DNA of 64,000 nt from Bacteroidia bacterium 43-41 (GCA_001898165.1 MKTD01000033.1:1-64000), one strand, 5' to 3'. Shown: positions 27,993-36,752, counted from the stretch's first letter. The notes: generated from the sequence alone by a model not told the origin. A program made the numbers and translations.

Positions 27993-29204
27993 ATGTCGTT
28001 AAGAAAATTTCTCGATAAAATAAAACCGAATTTCGAAGAAGGAGGTAAATTTCATTGGTTGTATTCTACATACGATGCCTTTGAGACATTCCTCTACGTA
28101 CCCGCTACGACATCGAAATCGGGAGTACATATCCACGATGCCAGAGACTCAAAACGCACTATGGTTATCGTGATAATAGCACTTATTCCGGCATTGCTGA
28201 TGGGGATGTATAATGTTGGATACCAGCATTATCTGGCCATAAACACCCAGGCAGGCTTTTGGGGAACTTTCCTTTACGGATTCCTGGCCATCCTGCCGCA
28301 AATAGTTGTTTCGTATGTGGTGGGCCTGGGTATTGAATTTGCCATGGCCCAGGTGAAGAAGGAAGAGGTGGCCGAAGGTTTTCTGGTCTCGGGACTGCTC
28401 ATCCCCATGATTATGCCTGTGGACACCCCGCTTTGGATGATTGCCGTAGCTACCGCTTTTTCCGTAATTTTCGCGAAAGAAGTTTTTGGCGGAACCGGAT
28501 ACAATATCTTTAACGTGGCATTGATTGCCCGCGCATTCCTCTTCTTTGCCTACCCCTCTAAAATGTCGGGCGACCAGGTATGGGTCCGCACTGCCGATAC
28601 ATTTGGCCTGGGCGGGGGCAATGTGGTTGACAGTTTCTCGGGCGCAACACCTCTCGGACAATTGGCCGTATCGGATGCTGCCCGTTTTGGCGACTTCACC
28701 TTCCAGGGAATTACGGGCAACCCGTTGTCGTTGTGGGACATGTTTGTCGGATTAATCCCCGGGTCGGTCGGTGAAGTTTCCACACTGGCCATTTTGCTGG
28801 GTGCGGTGCTGCTGATAATCACCGGTGTAGGAAGCTGGAAAACGATGATTTCCGTATTCCTCGGAGGATTGTTCACTATTCTCCTCCTTAATTTATTCGC
28901 ACTGAATGCCTCTATGGAAATGCCGCCGCAGTACCATTTCTTACTCGGTGGTTTTGCATTTGGAGCCGTGTTTATGGCAACAGACCCGGTAACATCGGCA
29001 CGCACGGAGAAAGGGAAATGGATATTCGGCTTTCTGATTGGCGTTGTGGCCATCTTAATCCGTATTTTCAACCCGGGATATCCCGAAGGCATGATGCTGG
29101 CCATCTTGTTTATGAACGCGTTCGCTCCGCTTATCGATTTCTATGTGGTGGATGCCAATATCAAACGCCGCTTAAAACGAGCCGCGCTCCCGAATAACCA
29201 CTGA
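27993..29204 (+). CDS. nqrB: Na+-NQR subunit B
   Basis: Integral membrane subunit with a covalently bound FMN, part of the Na+ channel. The 403-residue protein has about nine membrane helices. The flavinylation motif SGATPL is present (near residue 214, in DSFSGATPLGQ), with the threonine that accepts FMN. No ApbE flavin transferase gene is found in the window, so it must be encoded elsewhere. The next gene, nqrC, starts 14 bp downstream. Confidence 0.97.
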   Translation: MSLRKFLDKIKPNFEEGGKFHWLYSTYDAFETFLYVPATTSKSGVHIHDARDSKRTMVIVIIALIPALLMGMYNVGYQHYLAINTQAGFWGTFLYGFLAILPQIVVSYVVGLGIEFAMAQVKKEEVAEGFLVSGLLIPMIMPVDTPLWMIAVATAFSVIFAKEVFGGTGYNIFNVALIARAFLFFAYPSKMSGDQVWVRTADTFGLGGGNVVDSFSGATPLGQLAVSDAARFGDFTFQGITGNPLSLWDMFVGLIPGSVGEVSTLAILLGAVLLIITGVGSWKTMISVFLGGLFTILLLNLFALNASMEMPPQYHFLLGGFAFGAVFMATDPVTSARTEKGKWIFGFLIGVVAILIRIFNPGYPEGMMLAILFMNAFAPLIDFYVVDANIKRRLKRAALPNNH

Positions 29205-29218
29205 ATTACAATTGAAAT

Positions 29219-29914
29219 ATGAACAGAGAAAATAGCACATATACAATAATATACGCATCGGTAATGGTGATTATCGTTGCTATAGGTTTGGCTTTTACCC
29301 ATCAGGTGTTGAGCGACAAACAAACCGCCAATGTAAATATCGACAAGATGCAACAGATACTCCGGTCGCTGCGCGTTGATGCTTCCGCTGCCAAAGCCGA
29401 CGGCATTTACAGGGATCTGGTTAAATCGGCATACCTTATTACTCCCGAAGGGACAAAAATTGAGGGAACGGAAGGAATTGAGCCTACCGATCCCGCATTT
29501 TCGGGTGAAGGCGAAGGGCTTCCCGTATTTGAAGCCGAGATAGAGGGCTCCAAAAAGTATGTCATCCCCATGCACGGAGCCGGACTGTGGGGACCTATCT
29601 GGGGATACCTCTCCGTTGAAGACAACGGCAACACCGTTTACGGGTCCGAGTTCGGGCACGCGGGCGAAACCCCGGGCCTGGGAGCAGAAATAGTTAATCT
29701 ATCTTTCCGCAATCAATTCAAGGGGAAAGAGCTGATCAAAAACGGCGAATTTAAATCGATTGCCGTGGTAAAACCCGGACGGACCGACCCCGAAAGGGAT
29801 TACGTCGACGGCATATCGGGCGGGACCATCACCAGTAAAGGAGTGGATGCGATGCTGTTGAAAAGCGTTGGGCAATACAAGAATTTTTTATTACAATTAA
29901 ATGAGGGAAAATAA
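29219..29914 (+). CDS. nqrC: Na+-NQR subunit C
   Basis: A 231-residue subunit with one N-terminal membrane helix (about 10-30) and a periplasmic FMN-binding domain. The flavin attachment motif is SGGTITS (about residue 200), a variant of the SGATLTS seen in Vibrio, retaining the acceptor threonine. The block GAGLWGPIWGYLSVE is typical of the FMN-binding fold. It lies between nqrB (14 bp) and nqrD (6 bp). Confidence 0.96.
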   Translation: MNRENSTYTIIYASVMVIIVAIGLAFTHQVLSDKQTANVNIDKMQQILRSLRVDASAAKADGIYRDLVKSAYLITPEGTKIEGTEGIEPTDPAFSGEGEGLPVFEAEIEGSKKYVIPMHGAGLWGPIWGYLSVEDNGNTVYGSEFGHAGETPGLGAEIVNLSFRNQFKGKELIKNGEFKSIAVVKPGRTDPERDYVDGISGGTITSKGVDAMLLKSVGQYKNFLLQLNEGK

Positions 29915-29920
29915 AAGAAT

Positions 29921-30553
29921 ATGGCATTATCAGCAAAAGCAAAACAGGCTTTCTTAGGGCCTCTCAATAAAAATAACCCTATCTTGGTACAGGTGCTCGG
30001 CATCTGTTCGGCATTAGCTGTAACTTCCAAGTTAGAACCCGCATTGGTAATGGCAATTGCCGTAACCATCGTTACCGCTTTCGGAAATGTTATTATTTCG
30101 CTGTTGAGAAAAACTATCCCCAACCGTATCCGTATTATCGTTCAGTTGGTTGTGGTGGCAGCTTTGGTAACTATCGTGAGCGAAGTGCTGAAAGCATATG
30201 CTTACGATGTGAACAAACAGCTGTCGGTTTTTGTGGGACTGATTGTTACGAACTGTATTTTAATGGGACGATTGGAAGCCTTTGCCCTGGGTAACGGGCC
30301 GTGGCCTTCGTTCCTCGACGGAATCGGCAACGGACTGGGTTACGGATGGATATTGGTAACGGTGGGTTTCTTCCGCGAATTACTGGGATCCGGCACTTTG
30401 CTCGGACACCGGGTAATACCGCAAGCATTCTACAATGCCGGCTACGAAAATAACGGCCTTATGATGCTGGCTCCTATGGCGTTGCTCCTTGTCTCGGTTA
30501 TTATCTGGATACATCGGTCGAGAAATACAGATTTACAGGAAGGCGCCAATTAG
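29921..30553 (+). CDS. nqrD: Na+-NQR subunit D
   Basis: A 210-residue integral membrane subunit with six predicted helices. With NqrE it forms a pseudo-symmetric pair that holds a membrane-embedded iron-sulphur site; the conserved cysteines in LGICSALAVT and VTNCILMGR are present. The block GNGLGYGWILVTVGFFRELLG is split over two helices and typical of NqrD/RnfE. A 58-bp gap separates it from nqrE. Confidence 0.96.
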   Translation: MALSAKAKQAFLGPLNKNNPILVQVLGICSALAVTSKLEPALVMAIAVTIVTAFGNVIISLLRKTIPNRIRIIVQLVVVAALVTIVSEVLKAYAYDVNKQLSVFVGLIVTNCILMGRLEAFALGNGPWPSFLDGIGNGLGYGWILVTVGFFRELLGSGTLLGHRVIPQAFYNAGYENNGLMMLAPMALLLVSVIIWIHRSRNTDLQEGAN

Positions 30554-30611
30554 TTACACGTCATTCGGACGCCGGATAACTATCGAATAACAAAAAAATA
30601 AAAAAATAAAT

Positions 30612-31226
30612 ATGGATGCTATTAGTCTAATTGTAAGATCGATATTTGTAGATAATATGATATTCGCATACTTTCTGGGTATGTGCTCGTTCCTTGCTGT
30701 GTCAAAGAACGTAAAAACTGCTTTCGGGCTGGGTATCGCAGTTACCTTCGTGCTCGTGCTTACCTTGCCCATCAACTATATGCTCGAGAACTACGTACTT
30801 AAGGCCGGAGCATTAGCGTGGTTAGGCCCGCAATTTGCCGGGGTTGACCTGAGCGTATTCAGCTTGCTCATTTTCATTGCCGTTATTGCCTCGTTCACGC
30901 AATTGGTGGAAATGGTGGTTGAAAGATTCAGCCCGGCACTGTACAATTCACTGGGTATCTTTTTGCCGTTGATTGCTGTAAACTGCGCTATTCTCGGCGG
31001 TTCGCTGTTCATGCAACAGCGCGAGTTTGCCAATGTGGGCATGGCTACCGCTTACGGATTCGGCTCCGGTATCGGATGGATGCTGGCCATTGTGGGTATG
31101 GCAGCCATCAGGGAAAAACTGGAGTATTCCCACGTTCCGAAACCACTGAAGGGATTGGGCATAACATTCATTATCACGGCCCTGATGGCCATCGGGTTTA
31201 TGAGTTTTTCGGGAATCAATATTTAA
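30612..31226 (+). CDS. nqrE: Na+-NQR subunit E
   Basis: A 204-residue, six-helix membrane subunit, partner of NqrD. Conserved cysteines appear in [10 protein letters not shown] and AVNCAILGG, matching those that hold the membrane iron-sulphur centre. The start [15 protein letters not shown] is typical of the family. It is 36 bp ahead of nqrF. Confidence 0.96.
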   Translation: MDAISLIVRSIFVDNMIFAYFLGMCSFLAVSKNVKTAFGLGIAVTFVLVLTLPINYMLENYVLKAGALAWLGPQFAGVDLSVFSLLIFIAVIASFTQLVEMVVERFSPALYNSLGIFLPLIAVNCAILGGSLFMQQREFANVGMATAYGFGSGIGWMLAIVGMAAIREKLEYSHVPKPLKGLGITFIITALMAIGFMSFSGINI

Positions 31227-31262
31227 TCACCTAAGTTTTCAATATATAAAACAGTATATACA

Positions 31263-32543
31263 ATGAATGTGTTGTTAATGAGTTCAGGCGGAATAACCAT
31301 TTTAACCAGTGTAGTGGTTTTCTTGTTGATAATTCTGATTTTGGTTATTATTATTCTGGTAGCCAAAGCAAAACTGATGCCCTCGGGGAATGTGAAGATC
31401 ACAGTTAATGAAGAGAAGAATTTAGATGTTCCCATGGGGTCAACCCTACTTAATACGCTGCAATCACAGAATATATTCCTTTCGTCTGCGTGCGGAGGAG
31501 GAGGAACATGCGGCCAATGCCGTTGTCAGGTAGTGGAAGGCGGCGGTGAAATCCTTCCCACCGAAACAGGCCACTTTACCCGCAAGGAGCAAATGAATCA
31601 CTGGCGGCTTAGCTGCCAGGTAAAGGTTAAGGAAGACCTTTCCATAAAAGTTCCCGAAGCCGTTTTCGGTATCAAGGAGTGGGAATGCGAAGTGGTCTCT
31701 AACCGGAACGTGGCATCGTACATCAAAGAATTTAAAGTAAGGCTTCCCAAAGGAGAAAAGCTCAATTTCATTCCGGGGTCATACAGCGAAATACGGGTTC
31801 CTGCATACGATACCATCAATTATTCCGATTTCATCATCAATGATATATACAAATCGGAATGGGACAAGTTCAAGCTGTGGGACCTGAAAGTAAAGAATGA
31901 AGAAGATACCGTTCGCGCATATTCCATGGCCAATTATCCCGCCGAAGGCGATGACATCATTACACTGAATGTGCGTGTGGCCACACCTCCGTTCGACAGG
32001 GCAAAGAACGGATGGATGAATGTAAAACCGGGAATTGTATCATCCTATATTTTTAACCTGAAGCCCGGAGACAAGGTGAAGATGTCGGGCCCTTACGGAG
32101 AGTTTCATCCCCTGTTCAACAGTAAACGTGAAATGTTGTGGGTAGGCGGCGGCGCCGGTATGGCTCCTTTGCGCTCGCAAATTATGCACATGACCAAAAC
32201 ATTGAAGGTTACCGATCGTAAAATGTCTTACTACTACGGAGCCAGGTCATTGCAGGAAGCGTTTTACTTAGAGGATTATTTCCAGCTGGAAAAAGAATTT
32301 CCCAACTTTTCGTTCCACCTGGCATTAGACCGTCCCGACCCCCTGGCAGACGAAGCCGGAGTAAAATACACGCCGGGATTTGTTCATCAGGTTATTTACG
32401 ATACTTACCTCAAGAATCACGATGCACCCGAAGATATAGAATACTACATGTGCGGCCCCGGGCCGATGGCAGCCGCAGTACAACGGATGCTCGACAGCCT
32501 TGGCGTTCCGCCGGAAATGATCATGTTCGACGATTTCGGATAA
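31263..32543 (+). CDS. nqrF: Na+-NQR subunit F, NADH-oxidising
   Basis: The 426-residue electron-entry subunit. Parts in order: an N-terminal membrane helix (about 9-36), a 2Fe-2S ferredoxin domain with CGGGGTCGQCRC (about 78-89) and a fourth cysteine in LSCQVKV, a FAD-binding domain with RAYSMANYP, and an NADH-binding domain with GGGAGMAPLRS and the conserved C-terminus FDDFG. All cofactor ligands are intact. It is the last gene of the operon and is followed directly by an intrinsic terminator. Confidence 0.97.
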   Translation: MNVLLMSSGGITILTSVVVFLLIILILVIIILVAKAKLMPSGNVKITVNEEKNLDVPMGSTLLNTLQSQNIFLSSACGGGGTCGQCRCQVVEGGGEILPTETGHFTRKEQMNHWRLSCQVKVKEDLSIKVPEAVFGIKEWECEVVSNRNVASYIKEFKVRLPKGEKLNFIPGSYSEIRVPAYDTINYSDFIINDIYKSEWDKFKLWDLKVKNEEDTVRAYSMANYPAEGDDIITLNVRVATPPFDRAKNGWMNVKPGIVSSYIFNLKPGDKVKMSGPYGEFHPLFNSKREMLWVGGGAGMAPLRSQIMHMTKTLKVTDRKMSYYYGARSLQEAFYLEDYFQLEKEFPNFSFHLALDRPDPLADEAGVKYTPGFVHQVIYDTYLKNHDAPEDIEYYMCGPGPMAAAVQRMLDSLGVPPEMIMFDDFG

Positions 32544-32550
32544 TAATTAA

Positions 32551-32577
32551 AAACCATCCTTCGGGATGGTTTTTTTT
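32551..32577 (+). terminator. Intrinsic terminator of the nqr operon
   Basis: A perfect 9-bp stem AAACCATCC / GGATGGTTT closed by a TTCG tetraloop and followed by a run of seven T. It lies 7 bp past the nqrF stop. Confidence 0.92.
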
Positions 32578-32581
32578 ATGC

Positions 32582-33829
32582 CTAATCATTGAGTGAAAAG
32601 CGCAATCCAAGCCTGATACTGAAGTTTAACGGCTTCTCCCTGTAAATGGTTTCCACCTCGCTTCCGTTCTTGAAATGGTAAGCCACGCCCGGCTCGGCGT
32701 AAAGCCCGATGGGTTTCGACAGCTGATACTGAACACCCACGGCGGAGTTTACAGACCATTGCAACGGCTTGACGGATATCCGATCCCGGCTGCGTTCTAC
32801 AATCTTGTTATCTATAACATAATCAGTCAATAATGTGCCTTTCATATTCTTCTCCACCACTCCACCCCCCGAAATATACATTGAGACTTTATCGCCCCGC
32901 CAAACGGTATAATTAAGGTTTACAGGAATGCCGAGGTAGTGCAGCGTCTGCTGGCTGTTGTAATAATGACTGTGGTCGCCGGAGCGTAATTGCGATGAGA
33001 GAAGAGTATAGTTGAGCCCGCTTGTAATGCTCCACTCTTCGTTGAAATTATATTTCAGCGAAGCGCCAAACGTTATCGGCTGAAAATGCTTAATATCGGT
33101 ATAAACGTGCTGGTAGGCGGCCCGCATAAGAATATCGCCGGGCAAATCGGGGCCTGCGGCACGAAAATGCTCGCCCACTTCCGATGGAAAATCATAAGGA
33201 GTGAAAATACGGTATCCGTCATAATGTTTTGCGGAACCCGACGGAATGTTCGACGCGTAAATGTCCGTTTGCCATTTCGCAGGCGCCTGGTTACGCCTGT
33301 GCGCGGGCAAATGAAATGCCGGCTCGTTGTTTATTCCGGAACTGGGGTCCTGGTCGGTATCGGGATGAGGATGACGGCTTCCGGGCTCTTCCGAAGGCCT
33401 GACCTCTTCGGGTTGCTGTTCGCTTTCTTCGCCTTGTCCGACTTGTTCGCTTTCTTCGTGCTCCGTTGCACCGCTCCTGCGCGGCAACACCTCCGGTTCC
33501 GGAGTTCTTTTTTCGGTTTTGTGAGCAAACAACAGTTCCTCAACTTTTGCAGGCTCTTCTTTTTTAGTGGAATGCACAATGGGAACGGGCCGGATGATTT
33601 TCTGATTTTCCTTCAATGTGAACAGCCCGATAAAAAACAAGACAAGCGCCACTGCCGCTATCGCTCCGGTACGCCTGCTCCACAACCGGATCCTCTGTCC
33701 CGCGTGCAGCGTATCCACAGCGCTTTCGGCTCTCATGATCCGCTCAACGTCATCCCACAATCCTTCGGGAGCAGGCTCCTCATGATCTTCCATCCGATTG
33801 CGCAGATTATCCTGCCATTGATCCTTCAT
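32582..33829 (-). CDS. Predicted dual membrane-spanning anti-sigma factor (Dma-like)
   Basis: A 415-residue protein of unusual build. Residues 1-50 are a short charged cytoplasmic domain with the GLWDDVERIM pattern often seen in anti-sigma factors; 54-72 are one membrane helix; about 73-190 are a low-complexity linker rich in E, P, S, Q and H; about 200-415 are a beta-barrel that ends in the aromatic RLGLRFSLND tail. No signal peptide precedes the helix. One chain could thus run from the cytoplasm through the inner membrane and periplasm to the outer membrane. Its start overlaps the ECF sigma gene by 4 bp, indicating translational coupling and a sigma/anti-sigma pair. This matches the Dma class reported in Bacteroides thetaiotaomicron; I infer membership from architecture and context, not from alignment. 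Confidence 0.75.
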   Translation of the reverse strand: MKDQWQDNLRNRMEDHEEPAPEGLWDDVERIMRAESAVDTLHAGQRIRLWSRRTGAIAAVALVLFFIGLFTLKENQKIIRPVPIVHSTKKEEPAKVEELLFAHKTEKRTPEPEVLPRRSGATEHEESEQVGQGEESEQQPEEVRPSEEPGSRHPHPDTDQDPSSGINNEPAFHLPAHRRNQAPAKWQTDIYASNIPSGSAKHYDGYRIFTPYDFPSEVGEHFRAAGPDLPGDILMRAAYQHVYTDIKHFQPITFGASLKYNFNEEWSITSGLNYTLLSSQLRSGDHSHYYNSQQTLHYLGIPVNLNYTVWRGDKVSMYISGGGVVEKNMKGTLLTDYVIDNKIVERSRDRISVKPLQWSVNSAVGVQYQLSKPIGLYAEPGVAYHFKNGSEVETIYREKPLNFSIRLGLRFSLND

Positions 33830-34395
33830 AGTGCCATTTTTTTTAATCGATACAAATCTATTTCCCGCATCAACAGCCCTTTGGCCCTGTGTAACTGCGA
33901 CGCCGAAGTGTTTTCCGCAATATCCAATATCGAAGCGATCTCTTTATGACTTTTTTCCTCGAAAACATACAGGTTGAACACGGTCCGGTAACCCAAAGGG
34001 AGTTTACGAATCATTTCCAGGATAACCGATGTAGGTACATCATTGAAATCGGGCGCCCGGTCGTCGGCCATGTCGGGCAAATCCCAGCTTGGCAGATTCG
34101 TGATATTCAGTTTATTGCTCTCCCTGATGTGTTTCAACGCTTCATTTACTACAATGCGGGACGACCACGCTTTTAACGATCCCGCTCCCTTATATTCGAA
34201 CCGGTCAACAGCCTTGAATATTTTAATGAAACTTTCCTGTAGAACATCCTTAACATCCTCCTGATTAGATATGTAACGAGAGCATACCGCGGTAAGATAC
34301 CCCGAATACATGTCGTAAAACTCCTTCATGGCAATGGTGTTACCGCGCACAATTTGCTGAAGAAGGGCCTGCTCTCTGTTTTCTTCTCTTATCAT
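33826..34395 (-). CDS. ECF RNA polymerase sigma factor
   Basis: A 189-residue sigma-70 family protein of the extracytoplasmic function type. Region 2 (about 25-90) has DVLQESFIKIFK and region 4 (about 125-180) has SHKEIASILDIAENTSASQLHRAK across its helix-turn-helix. The 4-bp overlap with the downstream predicted anti-sigma gene means the two are made together. The NigD-like lipoprotein gene lies 149 bp upstream in the same direction. The target regulon is not visible, but the promoter palindrome at 34454 may be part of its control. Confidence 0.95.
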   Translation of the reverse strand: MIREENREQALLQQIVRGNTIAMKEFYDMYSGYLTAVCSRYISNQEDVKDVLQESFIKIFKAVDRFEYKGAGSLKAWSSRIVVNEALKHIRESNKLNITNLPSWDLPDMADDRAPDFNDVPTSVILEMIRKLPLGYRTVFNLYVFEEKSHKEIASILDIAENTSASQLHRAKGLLMREIDLYRLKKMAL

Positions 34396-34453
34396 TTACG
34401 GATTTCGTTCTAACCAACACTAAAATACGCCCTTTTCTTTTACGAAAAAAGGT

Positions 34454-34476
34454 GTACCTTTATTGTGCAAAGGTAC
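34454..34476 (-). promoter_or_regulatory. Promoter with perfect palindrome ahead of the ECF sigma gene
   Basis: A perfect 8-bp inverted repeat GTACCTTT / AAAGGTAC with a 7-bp spacer. The right arm contains a -7 box on the minus strand (TACCTTTG, 34468-34475), so a protein bound to the palindrome would cover the promoter. The sigma gene starts about 60 bp downstream of the left arm. Confidence 0.55.
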
Positions 34477-34544
34477 AGCCTTTTATTGTTTTTTAAAAAA
34501 AGTCTTTATTTTGCGGTAACGGTAACAATTTTCCCGTCATGTGG

Positions 34545-35279
34545 TTATTGCAGCGGAAGCACACTTCGCTCACTGGCAATAGCTGACCCGGCAGGTGTTG
34601 CGGCACGCGTCTTATAGTCAAACTCCGCCGTTTTGTCGCCGCTAAACGATTTCCATTTCAGTTTCAATTTCACAGTCTCCCCTTTCGTGTCGGGCAGTTT
34701 GTCAAGCCTGAAGGCCACCAGTCCGTCGCCAACCCTCTCTGCCGTATCGCCGTTGGCATTGTGCCTGAATTCCACTTCGTACGGGTTGTCGGGGTTATTG
34801 GTCGGGATAAGATTCACATAATGGATAGTTTGCTGGTAGCCCCACCTCGTCCTGAAACGCAGCGTGAGATAGCCGTCCTCGGCAATGGTCACCCAATCGC
34901 TTACAATTTCAACGGGGTCGTCGCCATAAGCTTCCGTGTTTCCCGAGCCTAAGTTGGGAGCCATCGGTTTTGTGCGAATACTGTCAATCCAATTCACGTA
35001 CACAGCCTGGTCGTATTCTTTGCTCGGATCATCCACCTCTTTATAGTTCACCAAAGCCCTCACCTCTTTTTTATCAAAGAGCGAAGATTTTAAATTCACG
35101 GGAAGCAGTGTCGTTTTATCGTCCAACTGCAAAAAAACGGTTTCATCCCCGGCATGCTTTACGGTTACCAGAGCATTGGGATACAAAAGATCCCTATCCG
35201 TATTGTCATCCAGACAAGACGGAAAGAGCAGGAAGCCCATCAGCATTCCTGTTGTTAAAAGAAAACGAGTAATTTTCAT
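34545..35279 (-). CDS. NigD-like lipoprotein
   Basis: A lipoprotein of about 244 residues in the NigD family: lipobox FPSC with cysteine near residue 22, an N-terminal beta-domain and a C-terminal domain (VKLKLKWKSFSGDKTAEF). NigD proteins have no established biochemical role. The start at 35279 is preferred because a GGA lies 5 bp upstream; the ATG at 35288 would add three residues. It precedes the ECF sigma and Dma-like genes in the same direction. NigD1 has been linked to the Dma1/Das1 vesiculation pathway in B. thetaiotaomicron (from memory), which makes this order notable. A family B repeat ends 43 bp upstream of the start. Confidence 0.85.
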   Translation of the reverse strand: MKITRFLLTTGMLMGFLLFPSCLDDNTDRDLLYPNALVTVKHAGDETVFLQLDDKTTLLPVNLKSSLFDKKEVRALVNYKEVDDPSKEYDQAVYVNWIDSIRTKPMAPNLGSGNTEAYGDDPVEIVSDWVTIAEDGYLTLRFRTRWGYQQTIHYVNLIPTNNPDNPYEVEFRHNANGDTAERVGDGLVAFRLDKLPDTKGETVKLKLKWKSFSGDKTAEFDYKTRAATPAGSAIASERSVLPLQ

Positions 35280-35321
35280 AAATTCCATTGTTTTTAATTC
35301 AACTTTTGCAAGTTACCGGAT

Positions 35322-35435
35322 TGCGACTAAATCATCATCTGACGATATTTTACGACCCATTCTCGCTCACATTTACGTTCGTCGCAAGCTATGGGTCCCC
35401 CGCAAAATAGCTAAAATGTCTCTGCTTTAGTCGCA
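35322..35435 (+). repeat. Inverted-repeat-ended element, family B, long copy
   Basis: A 114-bp element with perfect 10-bp terminal inverted repeats TGCGACTAAA (35322-35331) and TTTAGTCGCA (35426-35435). It aligns with the reverse complement of 12902-12971, with an extra internal block of about 45 bp starting TCTGACGATATTTTAC, a block that also occurs at about 43212. It encodes nothing. It sits directly upstream of the NigD-like gene and may affect its promoter. Confidence 0.8.
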
Positions 35436-35587
35436 CGTACTATCCGAGGATCCCTTGCGAAAGTCCAGTTTTTAATAAATTCTCTAACTTATTAAATCCC
35501 CTTAGGACCGAAATCTTGCACGCTATTTTGTTATTTTTTGTTAAACTCACAGAAGCTGCGGGGCGCCCAACTTAACAATAAAGCTAT

Positions 35588-35629
35588 ACAGCTAAATATG
35601 AAACCTATAAATGTTTTGCGGGGCACCCA
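35588..35629 (+). repeat. Partial family A element overlapping the end of the EamA gene
   Basis: Starts with the family A end ACAGCTAAAT and continues with the family's CTATAAATGTTTTGCGGGG(C)ACCCA block, closely matching 47551-47594. The second end is missing. The copy runs into the EamA coding region and provides its stop codon and last eight codons or so. A second GCGGGGCGCCCAA block lies just outside it at about 35558-35570. Confidence 0.7.
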
Positions 35630-36522
35630 CAACCCCTCGTTCGGCGCTGGCTCAAATATTCGTTCAGCAAAATACCGAAAACAATCAGGAACAAACCTAT
35701 ATAAGTGGTAAAATAAATGGTTTCGCCCAATACCGCATGGATTATAAAGAGAGAGATAAAAGGAGAAAGGTAACACAATTGATTGGTAAGTGCGGGATTA
35801 GTGGTTTTCTGTAACGCCAGCCCGAAAAAAATAAACGGCACAGCCATTTCGAACATCCCCACGTAAATGCCCGACAAAAATCCCTGCAAGGAGCCTAAAT
35901 TGACCGGAATAAAAAGTGTCGCCAATGATAAATAGAGAGAGCCGGAGATAAAACTCAGGAACAAACCCAAAACAGTGTCAACGTTTTTATTCCTCCTGTT
36001 CACAATCCAGAAGGATGCCCACAGGAATGCGCTCAGGAACGCCAATAAAATTCCCGGTTTCGATAATTGAACTCCGGCGATACTTTCCGTCCCGGCGGAA
36101 ATAAGGACCACGCCGCCAAACGAAATAATCATCCCGATATATTTGAACGCGGAAATAGGTTTTTTTTCGATAACCGCCAACAAAATAGCCAACAGAATGG
36201 GCCAAAAATAATTGATGGGTTGTGCAATTTGTGCAGGAAGCAAATCGTACGACTTGAAAAGAATCAGGTAATAAACGGCAGGATTAAGCAGGCCGGTAAA
36301 TGCATAGCCTCCCAACTCTTTCAAAGTCAACCTTCTCAGGGAATGCCACTTCTTTTGAAAAGTGATCACTGCCGCAAAAATCAATGTCGCGGTTACTGCC
36401 GAAACCAAGATCAACTCAAAATAGTTGTAGTGACGCAACCCGATCTTGAACGCTGAGGCAACCGTCGACCAACTGGCAACAGCAATAGCGGTAAATAAAA
36501 GTGCTTTATTGTTTTCTTTCAT
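35605..36522 (-). CDS. EamA/DMT-family transporter
   Basis: A 305-residue inner-membrane protein with ten predicted helices arranged as two EamA repeats, the drug/metabolite transporter fold. The first repeat includes NYFWPILLAILLA and the second NQLCYLSPFISLF and GETIYFT. The substrate cannot be read; relatives export amino acids or other small metabolites, and the neighbour is the branched-chain amino acid cluster, transcribed divergently. The C-terminal tail GCGCPAKHL is encoded by a family A repeat, so the original C-terminus was probably replaced when the element inserted. Confidence 0.9.
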   Translation of the reverse strand: MKENNKALLFTAIAVASWSTVASAFKIGLRHYNYFELILVSAVTATLIFAAVITFQKKWHSLRRLTLKELGGYAFTGLLNPAVYYLILFKSYDLLPAQIAQPINYFWPILLAILLAVIEKKPISAFKYIGMIISFGGVVLISAGTESIAGVQLSKPGILLAFLSAFLWASFWIVNRRNKNVDTVLGLFLSFISGSLYLSLATLFIPVNLGSLQGFLSGIYVGMFEMAVPFIFFGLALQKTTNPALTNQLCYLSPFISLFIIHAVLGETIYFTTYIGLFLIVFGILLNEYLSQRRTRGCGCPAKHL

Positions 36523-36553
36523 TCAAACGAAACGCCGTAAATAATCCGGCACA

Positions 36554-36561
36554 CAAAAATA
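36554..36561 (-). promoter_or_regulatory. -7 box of the EamA gene
   Basis: On the minus strand TATTTTTG, a full TAnnTTTG match, 31 bp upstream of the EamA start. Confidence 0.5.
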
Positions 36562-36721
36562 GTGAAAATTTCTCTCTTTTGCAGCATTTTCACCAAGACT
36601 AAGAGACTGAAAAACAATTTATTCAATTAGCGGAGGGACAGGTGTAGAAATAAATATTGTAACCGATTATTCTCTTTTAATTTCAAATTGTAATTTTTTT
36701 TGAATAAAAATTGGAAAAAAT

Positions 36722-36752
36722 TTTGTTATTTCGTTTTTTTGCTTTTTCTTTG
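36722..36752 (+). promoter_or_regulatory. Promoter of the leu leader
   Basis: TTTG (36722-36725) and TTTCTTTG (36745-36752) are separated by 19 bp, the expected geometry of a Bacteroidota -33/-7 promoter; the -7 box differs from TAnnTTTG at one position. Transcription would start near 36757, about 22 nt before the leader peptide ATG. Confidence 0.65.

Noticed and set aside
35531-35776. Small minus-strand frame with membrane-like C-terminus next to EamA
   Set aside because: It is an out-of-frame shadow of EamA extended through the repeat.
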